From contig JAFIES010000032.1 of NCBI GenBank assembly GCA_020832415.1, forward strand, positions 20,568 to 84,567: a stretch of DNA of 64,000 nucleotides, given 5' to 3'. Shown here piece after piece: positions 27,214 through 35,760 of the stretch; position 1 is the first letter of the stretch; each line of letters opens with the position of its first letter. The position numbers and the translations under genes were made by a program. The notes under the pieces were generated by a model. The model searched no databases and was not told the DNA's origin. It saw only the letters and a list, made by a program, of their open reading frames with translations. This stretch comes from Balneolaceae bacterium. GTDB lineage: Bacteria; Bacteroidota; Rhodothermia; Balneolales; Balneolaceae.

Positions 27214-28110
27214 TTAATCCAGCAAGTTTAGGAAAAGATTAAGAACCTTTTGCCACTCATCGCTCCAAGGTGCTATCATTTCAAAATGCCCGGCATTTGT
27301 TTGCAGTATGTGGGTTGCATCATCACCGGCAGCCTTAGCCTGGTTTACAAAATGGAATCCGAAAAATGGGGGTACCGGCGCATCAAAAGCCGCTGAAACT
27401 TCAATAAATGGTACGCCCATGGGGAGCAGTTCTGCAGGTGAGGTATCAAGATAGGCGTCACTTCCTCTGTTTTCGTAATCAACGAGCCGTTCAACTGTAT
27501 TTTCACCACAGGAGGACGCACCGTAGTTACTATATCTCTGAAGGTCGTTTATTCCGGCCAATGAAATAACCCCATGAATTTCGACTCTCTCATGTAGTTC
27601 ACTGTAAATATCCATATTCAGCGGGCTCTCTTCAGGAATGTTATGCCGTGCAGCAAGCCATGTAGCAAGGTGGCCACCGGCCGAATGACCGGCCAAAATC
27701 ACCCTGTCTCTGTTCAAATTGTGATCGGCCGCTACTCTTTGGAAGAAATCAGACCCGAAGACGGCACTCCGAAACGTATCGGGATAACCAACACCTTCCT
27801 GGCCAAGCCTGCTGTATTCCACATTCCAAACCGCAAAACCTGCCTCCTTTAAAGCATTAGCCATGTGATTCATAATCTCCACACCGGGATAGATATCGAG
27901 CCAGCAGCCACCATGAAACAGAATAACCGAGGTATGGGGTTCTTCATCAGGCAGCCACAACTCTCCAAATGTATGTTCGCTTGTTCCATAGTAAATTCTC
28001 TCAGTGGGCTGAGGTAGATCACCTTCAACCAGATCCCGCCAGCTGACAAGCTGGGCAACCGCTAGTTCGGAAATAAAACAGAGTAAGAATATTTGAAGCA
28101 GAATTTTCAT
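27214..28110 (-). CDS. Exported alpha/beta hydrolase, BD-FAE/HSL-like esterase
   Basis: A 298-residue secreted hydrolase (signal LQIFLLCFISELAVAQ). The oxyanion block VILFHGGCWLDIYPG and nucleophile elbow LAGHSAGGHLATWLA resemble kynurenine formamidase/BD-FAE-type carboxylesterases. The likely His lies in QTNAGHFEMIAPW and the acid in FDAPVPP. Substrate is unknown. It is 18 nt downstream of mutS2 in the same direction. Confidence 0.85.
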   Translation of the reverse strand: MKILLQIFLLCFISELAVAQLVSWRDLVEGDLPQPTERIYYGTSEHTFGELWLPDEEPHTSVILFHGGCWLDIYPGVEIMNHMANALKEAGFAVWNVEYSRLGQEGVGYPDTFRSAVFGSDFFQRVAADHNLNRDRVILAGHSAGGHLATWLAARHNIPEESPLNMDIYSELHERVEIHGVISLAGINDLQRYSNYGASSCGENTVERLVDYENRGSDAYLDTSPAELLPMGVPFIEVSAAFDAPVPPFFGFHFVNQAKAAGDDATHILQTNAGHFEMIAPWSDEWQKVLNLFLNLLD

Positions 28111-28128
28111 GAAGTGTGTTGGTTTAAC

Positions 28129-30537
28129 TTACTTTAAATTTGCAACAGTGCAGCCTGTACCGCCACTTTCCCAGGGAGCAATTTCAAAAGATTCTACTTC
28201 GCTGCGTTTTTCAAGGTATTCGTTAACCAGTTTATGTAAAATTCCTTCCCCTTTTCCATGGATAATTTCAACCTGTTTAAGCCCCCGTGCAATTGCTTTA
28301 TCCAGGTAGAGAGTCAGTTCGCTGATAGCTTCATCACCCCGTTTTCCACGAAGGTCGAGTGTTGGTTTCACTGAAAGATCCAGATCGCCTGATGTAGAGT
28401 ACGATCGTTTAAAACGCGACTCTTTCTTTTTTGCAGGCGGATTGGTTTTAACCAGTTTATTCAGCTTCGCTTTTACACGCATTCCATTCATGAGAACAGT
28501 TGCCTGTTTCCCGGAGATTTCAACAAGCTCGCCGGAGGTGTTGTTTTCACCGATCAGAACATAATCTCCCACAGCCGGTTTCTCTTTACTTCTGAAAATT
28601 TCCTTTTCCGACTCCTCTTCAAAATCTTGCTTCTTTTCAGAGATCTCTTTTTTGGCTCCGGCTATATCTTTGCGTGCTTCTTTGATTTTTTCTTTGTCAT
28701 CACGCCCCTCTTGAACCACCTTTTCAACAGCTTCTTCAATACGCCGGTTAGCATCACGCATAATTTCGCCGGCATCTTTGTATGCTTTTTCAAGAATTTT
28801 CTTTCGCTTCTGTTCGGTATTATCGCTCTGCTCTTTGTAAATACGCTCACGCTTTTCGATGTCTCGCAGGCGGCTGTTAAATTCCGAAGCAAGATCTTCC
28901 GATTCCTGCATCTTTTTCTCGAGGCTTACCAGCAGTTCACCCATCTTGTCACGATTTTCACCCAGCAGAGAGCGCGCTTTTTCCATTAATTTTGCAGGCA
29001 AATGCATCCGTTCAGCAATTTCAAAAGCGTAACTGCTCCCGGGAATTCCTTTTTTGAACTTATAGGTAGGAGAGAGATTCTCCTGGTTGAACTCCATTGC
29101 TCCATTCACCACGTTCGGATGCTCGTGCGCAAACACTTTCAGTGAGCCGTGATGTGTGGTTACAATTACTCTGGAATTACGATTGATAACCTCCTCAACA
29201 AAAGCCTGAAAGAGCGCTCCTCCTTCCTCTGGATCAGTTCCCGAACCGGCTTCATCAATCAATACGAGTGATCCGGGCTGCAGGTGATCGAGGGTTTTTT
29301 TCATCCATTGCAGACGCGAGGAGAAGGTGCTTAGGTCATTTTCTATGGATTGATCATCCCCAACATCAAGAAAAAGTCCGCTTAAAATTGGCAGGGTTGA
29401 GTCTGGCTGAACGGGAATCGGGTAACCACTTTGCAGCATCATACTTAGAATCCCGGCAGTTTTCATGGCCACGGATTTTCCCCCTGCATTAGGCCCGGTA
29501 ATAATCAGCCCAAGTTCACTGTCCGAAAGTTTAAGATCCAGCGGCACAACGGGCTCGGCTTCTTTAAGAGTTCTGTTTTTAAGCAGCAAATTTGGATTTT
29601 TTGCCCTGATCAGATCCAGGGTATTCTCTTTTGAAATTACCGGAATGGAGCCATCGATATCGAGTCCTGTTTTTACGCGGCAGTGAATGGCATCAAGCAG
29701 TGCAAGGTGTACTGTATTTTTGAGCAGGCTATCAGCGTATTTGCGTACTTCTGATGTGAGCTGACGAATAATTTTCTCGATCTCCCGCTGCTCTTCCGAC
29801 TCGAGCTGGCGGATATCATTGTTGATCTGAAGTGCCTCTACCGGTTCAAGGTAAACCGTTTGCCCAGAAGAAGATACATCCTGTATAAAACCCTGAACTT
29901 TTCTTTTGTACTCTGCCTGAATCGGTATCACCATACGGCCATTTCGGATGGTGGCACCTTCATCGGAGGTCATCCCATCTTTAGCAGCGCGTCTCATTAC
30001 CTGCATGATTGTGCTTCTGAGGCGGTTACGCTCCCGGTTGATTCTGTTTCGAATTCGCTTGAGCTCCTGGCTGGCATCATCCCGAAGATCACCTCTTTCG
30101 GTTACCACTCGTTTGATGGCTTCTTCAAGAGGTTTAAGGTTTACAAGACGGTTTGTGATTTTTTTTAATGAAGGATAATCTCCCTCGGTTTTTTCAAAAA
30201 ATTGCTTAACGATTCGTGCAACGGCAGCATTTTGAAGAATGGTCACAAAATCATCAAGGGGCAGCAGATTTCCCGAAATACGGCTCTCTTTCACTGCTTC
30301 TCTTACATCTTCAGTTACAGAAAGGGGATGGTTTGATCCGCTTTGCAGCAAATGCATCCATTCCGAAGCCTGAAACAACCTTTCTGTTACCTCACCGAAG
30401 CTGGCAGACGGGTGAAGGTTTTCTAGGAATTCCCGCCCATATGGGGTAAATGCTTTACGAAGAGCTGCCTCTTTAATGGATTGAAATCCAATTTTTGAGG
30501 GAGAATGTTCTGGGTGCAGTATCATCTTATCATGCAT
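28129..30537 (-). CDS. mutS2: Endonuclease MutS2
   Basis: An 802-residue MutS2. Visible parts are the helical core/lever region with the coiled coil around 155-175 and 240-265, the ATPase with Walker A GPNAGGKS (348-355) and Walker B VLIDEAGSGTDPEEG, a long Lys/Glu coiled coil (~520-650), and the C-terminal Smr nuclease domain (~725-802: LDLRGKRGDEAI, EIIHGKGEG, GGTGCTVANL). MutS2 acts on branched DNA and on collided ribosomes rather than in mismatch repair. Length and domain order are normal. Confidence 0.97.
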   Translation of the reverse strand: MHDKMILHPEHSPSKIGFQSIKEAALRKAFTPYGREFLENLHPSASFGEVTERLFQASEWMHLLQSGSNHPLSVTEDVREAVKESRISGNLLPLDDFVTILQNAAVARIVKQFFEKTEGDYPSLKKITNRLVNLKPLEEAIKRVVTERGDLRDDASQELKRIRNRINRERNRLRSTIMQVMRRAAKDGMTSDEGATIRNGRMVIPIQAEYKRKVQGFIQDVSSSGQTVYLEPVEALQINNDIRQLESEEQREIEKIIRQLTSEVRKYADSLLKNTVHLALLDAIHCRVKTGLDIDGSIPVISKENTLDLIRAKNPNLLLKNRTLKEAEPVVPLDLKLSDSELGLIITGPNAGGKSVAMKTAGILSMMLQSGYPIPVQPDSTLPILSGLFLDVGDDQSIENDLSTFSSRLQWMKKTLDHLQPGSLVLIDEAGSGTDPEEGGALFQAFVEEVINRNSRVIVTTHHGSLKVFAHEHPNVVNGAMEFNQENLSPTYKFKKGIPGSSYAFEIAERMHLPAKLMEKARSLLGENRDKMGELLVSLEKKMQESEDLASEFNSRLRDIEKRERIYKEQSDNTEQKRKKILEKAYKDAGEIMRDANRRIEEAVEKVVQEGRDDKEKIKEARKDIAGAKKEISEKKQDFEEESEKEIFRSKEKPAVGDYVLIGENNTSGELVEISGKQATVLMNGMRVKAKLNKLVKTNPPAKKKESRFKRSYSTSGDLDLSVKPTLDLRGKRGDEAISELTLYLDKAIARGLKQVEIIHGKGEGILHKLVNEYLEKRSEVESFEIAPWESGGTGCTVANLK

Positions 30538-30649
30538 GTTTAGAAGTTCGTGAACTTTTAACTGAAATAGTAATTTTCCGGGATCAGCCGGTTATTCAAA
30601 ATAGAATTTAACCCGATAGAGAGAATCGTTACATTAAAAACAAAAAATT

Positions 30650-31432
30650 ATGCGAATATTTCAGGTTGATGCTTTTTCGAAAGATGTATTTAAGGGAAAC
30701 CCCGCAGCCGTTATTCCACTGGAGCAGTGGCCGGAAGATTCGGTTTTGCAACAGGTAGCAGCTGAAAATAATTTGTCGGAGACTGCATTTTTTTCAGAAA
30801 ACAGTGACGGTTCTTATAAACTAAGATGGTTTACGCCGGAGACTGAAGTAGACCTCTGCGGACATGCAACTCTGGCATCTGCCCACATTCTTTTTGAAAG
30901 ATTGGGTTATGATAAGCCTGAGATCTCTTTTCACTCGAAAAGTGGTGTACTTACTGTTATAAAACGTGATGGATTGTATGTAATGGATTTTCCATCCAAT
31001 CCGCCGAAGCCCATTCCGGTGCCAAAATTGCTGCCCGAGGCGATTGGAATCATACCGATTTATACAGGTGTGAACACGGATATGCTTGTTTTTGTACAGA
31101 AAGAAGCAGATGTAAGAGAAATCAAACCCGATATGATTCTCCTCAAAAGGATGGAAGTAAGAGGCATTATTGTTACGGCTCCGGCTGATAATCCTGATGT
31201 GGATTTTGTGAGCCGCTTTTTTGCACCGGCTGTGGGTGTTCCTGAAGATCCTGTTACCGGTTCAGCCCACACAGTTCTCACTCCTTTTTGGGCAAAACGC
31301 CTTGGCAAAAGCAGGCTCAAAGCAAGGCAGTTATCGGAGAGGGGAGGAGAGCTGTTTTGCTTCCAAAAAGAGGACAGAGTAGAAATTGGGGGTAATGCCG
31401 TAACCTACATGGAAGGTGAGATAACAATCTGA
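30650..31432 (+). CDS. PhzF-family isomerase/epimerase
   Basis: A 260-residue PhzF fold: MRIFQVDAFSKDVFKGNPAAVI at the start, the catalytic Glu in NNLSETAFF, and the pair of glycine blocks DLCGHATLASAHIL and FAPAVGVPEDPVTGSAHTVLTPFW. The family catalyses cofactor-free proton shifts. In non-phenazine bacteria the substrate is usually unknown. No phenazine genes are nearby. Its stop overlaps the next start by one base (TGATG), coupling it to the TauE/SafE permease. Confidence 0.93.
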   Translation: MRIFQVDAFSKDVFKGNPAAVIPLEQWPEDSVLQQVAAENNLSETAFFSENSDGSYKLRWFTPETEVDLCGHATLASAHILFERLGYDKPEISFHSKSGVLTVIKRDGLYVMDFPSNPPKPIPVPKLLPEAIGIIPIYTGVNTDMLVFVQKEADVREIKPDMILLKRMEVRGIIVTAPADNPDVDFVSRFFAPAVGVPEDPVTGSAHTVLTPFWAKRLGKSRLKARQLSERGGELFCFQKEDRVEIGGNAVTYMEGEITI

Positions 31433-32238
31433 TGCTTTTTCTGTTGCTCATTTTGTGCGGTATTCTGGCCGGTATTATTGCAGGCCTTTTTGGATTGGGT
31501 GGCGGCATTCTCTTTACGCCTATTTTGTTCATTCTGTTCACTTCTTACAGTCTGCCTGAACCTGCCACCTGGGCGATTGCAACATCGCTCTTTTGCACAT
31601 TTACGGCTTCGATAAGCAGTTCAATTCAGCAGCGAAACCAGCGAAACTTTTACTGGAAAGAGGGCTTGACCGTTGGACTTCTGGGCAGTGCAGGTGTCTA
31701 TTTCGGGAAACGGATGGTGCTGTCAGATTTTTACACAGAGCAGGTATTTGTAGCTGTTTTTTCCCTTCTTTTGGTCGCTGTAGCCATACTTTTTTATCGA
31801 AGAAGTAAAGGTAAAACGGTTGAAACTACCGAGACAGAAAAACCGGGTATATTCAAATTTTCAGCAACCGGTGGTTTTGGCGGGTTCATAGCGGCACTGG
31901 CGGGCGTTGGCGGTGGTATTGTGATGGTACCGATGATGAACCTTCTGCTTAAACTAAAGATGACGAAAGCTGTAAGTATCTCTTCACTGGCAATTGTTTT
32001 TATCTCGTTATCAGGGTGGCTGCAGTTTGCCTTTTTTGCAGGCAGCCCGAATGGCATGACAGAATACCGGATTGGGTATGTAGATTTCGGAACCGGACTA
32101 CCACTGATATTTGGAGCTTTTATCGGTGGATTTTTGGGAGTATGGATTGGAAAACGGATATCACAAAAAATTATTCAGATAAGCTTTTCAGTCTTAATTG
32201 TAATTATTGCCATCCTGATGATTCAGAGTATTTTATGA
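31432..32238 (+). CDS. TauE/SafE family permease (first copy)
   Basis: A 268-residue membrane protein with about eight helices and the duplicated TauE/SafE hallmark: GIIAGLFGLGGGILFTPIL in the first half and GGFIAALAGVGGGIVMVPMM in the second. The family exports or imports organosulfur compounds or anions such as sulfite or sulfoacetate. Substrate is unknown here. It is translationally coupled to the PhzF gene. It converges with a second TauE/SafE-type gene with a 6-nt overlap of coding ends. Confidence 0.9.
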   Translation: MLFLLLILCGILAGIIAGLFGLGGGILFTPILFILFTSYSLPEPATWAIATSLFCTFTASISSSIQQRNQRNFYWKEGLTVGLLGSAGVYFGKRMVLSDFYTEQVFVAVFSLLLVAVAILFYRRSKGKTVETTETEKPGIFKFSATGGFGGFIAALAGVGGGIVMVPMMNLLLKLKMTKAVSISSLAIVFISLSGWLQFAFFAGSPNGMTEYRIGYVDFGTGLPLIFGAFIGGFLGVWIGKRISQKIIQISFSVLIVIIAILMIQSIL

Positions 32239-33207
32239 TTTTTTATAGGCACCATTTCTCTTCGTAAGAACAAAGAAAATCAGCAAACCCACAGAAAAAA
32301 TGATACTTGAAAAGAGCATTAACTCGCTGTTGGGGCGTATAATAAAAAGCGCAGTTATAAACTGAATAACGATGATGGAGATAAGAATAGTGGAGATTGT
32401 TTTTCTTCCGATAAGAGTAATCACGAACGCTCCGAGTGGTGCTCCAAAAATCACAACAGGTATACAAACCAGCAGATAATTGATAGCCTCCGTTTGCATG
32501 GTATCAATAATAAACAGGTGAAGAATAAACCCTATAAATGCATTGGAAGCCATTAAAATAACTGAAGTTGGAGTTGCAACTTTTTCGGAAAGCCCATACT
32601 TGAGTACAACGTAAGAAAAGGTGCAAATATCAATTCCATTACCCAGAACGGAGCTGAAAACACCCCCGATAATACCAACAGCAAGAAGCTCAACTTTTTG
32701 CGAAGTATTAAGTACCGGGAGCTTGTTGACGCTGTTTCGTTTACTGATGAAATTCACAACCCACAGTGCAATACCAAAACTCAGCCAGAATGAGACGAAC
32801 ATCATCTTTGCATAATCCGGTTTGATGAGTGGCACAATTGTGTACGAACCCAGAATAATGCCAATAAAACCTCCGATACCTGCCAGTATCAGATAGTTCA
32901 TCTCAATTTTAATTTTTGAGAGGAAAATCCAGATTGCAGCAAAGGTCATCCCAAATGTTTGAATAGCAAAACTGAAATTTCTGGCTACATCCGGTTCAAT
33001 GTTAAAGAGCAGGGTCATGGCGGGGTAAGCTATGGCACCACCACCCTCAGAACTCGCCCCCGCTATGAAAGATCCCACAACCATCGTGAGAGTCATGAAC
33101 CAGTTATCTCTGAACAGACTCCAGGATTCTGTTTGAGTCATATACAAAATCCAGAGGAGCAGTACAGATCCTGCAAGAAAGGAGAAAACAATCAGTGGTT
33201 TCTTCAA
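32233..33207 (-). CDS. TauE/SafE family permease (second, divergent copy)
   Basis: A 324-residue protein with an N-terminal membrane helix and about eight further helices. The family pattern is VVGSFIAGASSEGGGAIAYPAMTLLF in the first half and ELLAVGIIGGVFSSVLGNGIDICTF in the second, where the usual GxGGG is replaced by less common residues (SEGGG, GNGID). It is a distant relative of the neighbouring TauE gene, not a recent duplicate. Substrate is unknown. The 3' ends of the two permease genes overlap by 6 nt. Confidence 0.85.
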   Translation of the reverse strand: MKKPLIVFSFLAGSVLLLWILYMTQTESWSLFRDNWFMTLTMVVGSFIAGASSEGGGAIAYPAMTLLFNIEPDVARNFSFAIQTFGMTFAAIWIFLSKIKIEMNYLILAGIGGFIGIILGSYTIVPLIKPDYAKMMFVSFWLSFGIALWVVNFISKRNSVNKLPVLNTSQKVELLAVGIIGGVFSSVLGNGIDICTFSYVVLKYGLSEKVATPTSVILMASNAFIGFILHLFIIDTMQTEAINYLLVCIPVVIFGAPLGAFVITLIGRKTISTILISIIVIQFITALFIIRPNSELMLFSSIIFSVGLLIFFVLTKRNGAYKKS

Positions 33208-33315
33208 CGTGTTAAATGTAATGGGATATTGGCAGTTTGCAGAGTTGTAAAAATCAAAGAATCGGGCTAATCGTTCAATCTTTTATGTTGATGAGCGGAA
33301 AACTAATTCTGTTTG

Positions 33316-33792
33316 TCAGGGGATTACAGGCAGAGCTTCTTTCCCCGTTTTTGCCAGGAACCATCGCATACATTTATGGATGATGTCAGGTTCAGCAAAC
33401 ATCATCGGGCAGCCACCGGGAATCAGAGAGATACCGTACTGTTTTGCAATTGATTCAGCATCAGGGTGATAACTTCCCTGGCCAAATGAACGATGAATCC
33501 ATACCCACTTAACCCCGGATTTGCCACAATCATGAATCAGATCGGGTGTAACATCAGGGTGAGTTGCGATGATTACAACATCAGGAATAACCGGAAGTGA
33601 TTGAATGTCGGGATAGCATGTTTCACCGTCTATTTCTTCTCTATTGGGATTAATGGGATAGACTGAATAGCCATGTTTAAGCAGTTTCTTAAATACAATA
33701 TTACCGGCGGTATCTCCCTTCGATGATACTCCGGCAATTGCCATTACTTTAAAATTGAGAAAATCGCCAGCCGTTTTCTTTAAGGAGCTCAT
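33316..33792 (-). CDS. CoA-binding domain protein (YccU-like)
   Basis: A 158-residue Rossmann-fold protein with the CoA-binding start VMAIAGVSSKGDTAGNIVFKKLLKHGYSVYPINPN, then DVVIIATHPDVTPDLIHDCGKSGVKWVWIHRSFGQGS. It matches the single-domain CoA-binding family related to succinyl-CoA synthetase alpha N-termini, without the catalytic His domain. Its role is unknown, possibly CoA-dependent regulation. It stands alone between the permease and the divergent receiver gene. Confidence 0.9.
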   Translation of the reverse strand: MSSLKKTAGDFLNFKVMAIAGVSSKGDTAGNIVFKKLLKHGYSVYPINPNREEIDGETCYPDIQSLPVIPDVVIIATHPDVTPDLIHDCGKSGVKWVWIHRSFGQGSYHPDAESIAKQYGISLIPGGCPMMFAEPDIIHKCMRWFLAKTGKEALPVIP

Positions 33793-34005
33793 AATTTTAT
33801 GATTTTAAATAAGGTATACATATGAAATGTAGATATAAATCCCGATTCTTTCCCGAAAATTGAAAGATAAACAGCTTCTAAACCTGTATCAGAGATGTTT
33901 TTTTAGTTCAGAAAAAAAATTCAAAAAAAAGTGTAACAAATTGATAGTTCGTGCATCATATCATTAGACGCACAATGTTATATTATCAATTAAGCGATAT
34001 TTGAA

Positions 34006-34614
34006 ATGAAAGTAAGTTTTATGAAAACCTGCGTACTTTTCCCGAAAGCATTCTCATACAATTATATTGATGGTTCTGTAGCCCACTCAATGGATTCACC
34101 TACGCTGTACGAAGAGTATCTAAGTCCAAGCGATTTGGCTGGCCCAAAATTGATCAGAAAGCGAATGACATCACGAAGCATGTCTCTGATGCACAGGGAC
34201 AGGGCAGGAGTAAACCCTGTTAAGAAAAAACCTAAGATGCTTCATGTTGAAGACAGCGCACAGATTCGCTTACTTGTATCCATATTTCTGAAAAATGAGT
34301 TTGATGTTGAGAGTGTGGAAAATGGTGAGGTTGCACTAAAACAGGTTAAATCAAAACAGTATGACTTCATTTTGATGGATATTAATCTCGGAAGAGGTAT
34401 TGATGGATTTGATGTGATCAATGAAATAAGAGATCTAGAGAATTATAAGTCAACTCCAATAATCGCTCTCACAACAAATGATTATCCAAATGTGAGGGAG
34501 GCCTGCCTGAAATCTCGGGTTAATGCATACATACAAAAACCGTTTGAAAAAACATATCTCATTGGCACAATTCAGGAAATTAACAACAGATTAGAGAAAG
34601 AAAATAACGCTTAA
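34006..34614 (+). CDS. Single receiver-domain response regulator with N-terminal extension
   Basis: A 202-residue protein. Residues ~76-195 form a receiver domain with acidic pair E82/D83, phospho-acceptor D125 (FILMDINLG), Thr156 and Lys178 (QKPF). No output domain follows, so it probably acts by protein contacts. The first 75 residues are unusual (HSMDSPTLYEEYLSPSD, then a basic patch KLIRKRMTSRSM) and not recognised. A start at a later Met (e.g. MLHVEDSAQ) would make a minimal receiver but drop conserved-looking spacing. A membrane TPR protein follows after 10 nt, suggesting one operon. Confidence 0.85.
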   Translation: MKVSFMKTCVLFPKAFSYNYIDGSVAHSMDSPTLYEEYLSPSDLAGPKLIRKRMTSRSMSLMHRDRAGVNPVKKKPKMLHVEDSAQIRLLVSIFLKNEFDVESVENGEVALKQVKSKQYDFILMDINLGRGIDGFDVINEIRDLENYKSTPIIALTTNDYPNVREACLKSRVNAYIQKPFEKTYLIGTIQEINNRLEKENNA

Positions 34615-34624
34615 GTCACCTACA

Positions 34625-35380
34625 ATGATCAATAACAATGACATAAAATTTTCCATTCATGAATTTCTGGAAGGTAACCTTAGCGAAAGCCAAACAGAAG
34701 AACTGTGGGCAGAACTATTAGCCAGTCCTGATGACCTTGAATATCTTGAAACATTAACTACTCTCAAATCAATGGGGCAAAATGGGGCATTTAGTTCAAT
34801 TGATGAAACACCGGTTTACTCCTTAAATAATAAAACTGAGCAAGTTCATACCGGCTTTTTTAGCAGCATTAGACCATATCTCGTTGCCGCATCTATCCTG
34901 ATTGCCGGTATGCTTGTTCTTTATAATGCATTCCCTCCGGCAAACTTCACTTCAGAAATAACACCTATTTCTGTGATTGAGTACGATATTGAAAGATCTG
35001 CTGAAGTTGCCACACAGTTTGAATATCATTTACAGCAAGCTGTTTCATACACTGCTTCAGGTGATCTTAACACTGCAATTTCTGAACTTGAAACTGCCAG
35101 AGAGCTTGAATTATCAGATTTACAGTTAACGGAACTGGAAATTGTACATGGAACTATTTATTACAACTCAGGTGAATTTGCTAATGCTTCGATTGTTTTC
35201 ACTTCAATAAGCAATAAGGATCAAATTGATACACATAATCTTGAAAAAAGCTTATGGTATCTTGCTAATTCACAAATACACTTAAATCAACTTGAAGAGG
35301 CCAGGGACAATATTAAGCAAGTAATAGAACTTGACGGGGCATTCAGCAGAATAGCAAAAAACATGATAGAGAGCTTTTGA
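34625..35380 (+). CDS. Membrane TPR protein with anti-sigma-like topology
   Basis: A 251-residue protein with a short cytoplasmic N-terminal part (1-80, IHEFLEGNLSESQTEELWAEL, resembling the small helical start of anti-sigma-factor-like proteins). One membrane helix (~84-102, PYLVAASILIAGMLVLY) and a periplasmic region with TPR-like helices (~128-245) follow. No zinc-finger Cys/His is present, so it is not a classical ZAS anti-sigma factor. It follows the receiver gene and faces the CHAT gene. The sigma gene is 4 kb away, and I infer, not show, that it could be part of the same control circuit. Confidence 0.6.
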   Translation: MINNNDIKFSIHEFLEGNLSESQTEELWAELLASPDDLEYLETLTTLKSMGQNGAFSSIDETPVYSLNNKTEQVHTGFFSSIRPYLVAASILIAGMLVLYNAFPPANFTSEITPISVIEYDIERSAEVATQFEYHLQQAVSYTASGDLNTAISELETARELELSDLQLTELEIVHGTIYYNSGEFANASIVFTSISNKDQIDTHNLEKSLWYLANSQIHLNQLEEARDNIKQVIELDGAFSRIAKNMIESF

Positions 35381-35760
35381 CAGTTCAACTTTGTCTGGCA
35401 TATTTAATTGAAATTGACTGAAGACAAGTTTAATACAATTATCCAAAGACAATACTTCAGCTATTGCTCACCTGAGCTGAAGTACAGATTATGAGAAGAT
35501 TATTCATTTGGCTTCGAGATATCAATGATGGAACGATATTGTAAGTACAATGAAAATATAGTAGAGTTAAAGGAAAGTATGCATTTGATTGATTGAACTC
35601 CTATTGAAGCCGCTAATTTGTTAAATACATAGCGAAAATTGAGCTAAGACACATCTCATCTGATTCCAAAACCAAGGGAAGGCATGCTAATAGTTGGCTA
35701 GGTTACCCAAGGGCTGATAAGAGGAGAGCAATGATTGATTATACAATATCATTTTTTACT
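35381..35760. other. Non-coding stretch with one hairpin
   Basis: No convincing gene is seen in these 380 bases between convergent genes. A 10-bp inverted repeat TACTTCAGCT / AGCTGAAGTA (35453-35462 and 35475-35484) could end the receiver/TPR transcript, although no T run follows. The remainder has only short, interrupted frames. Confidence 0.5.
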
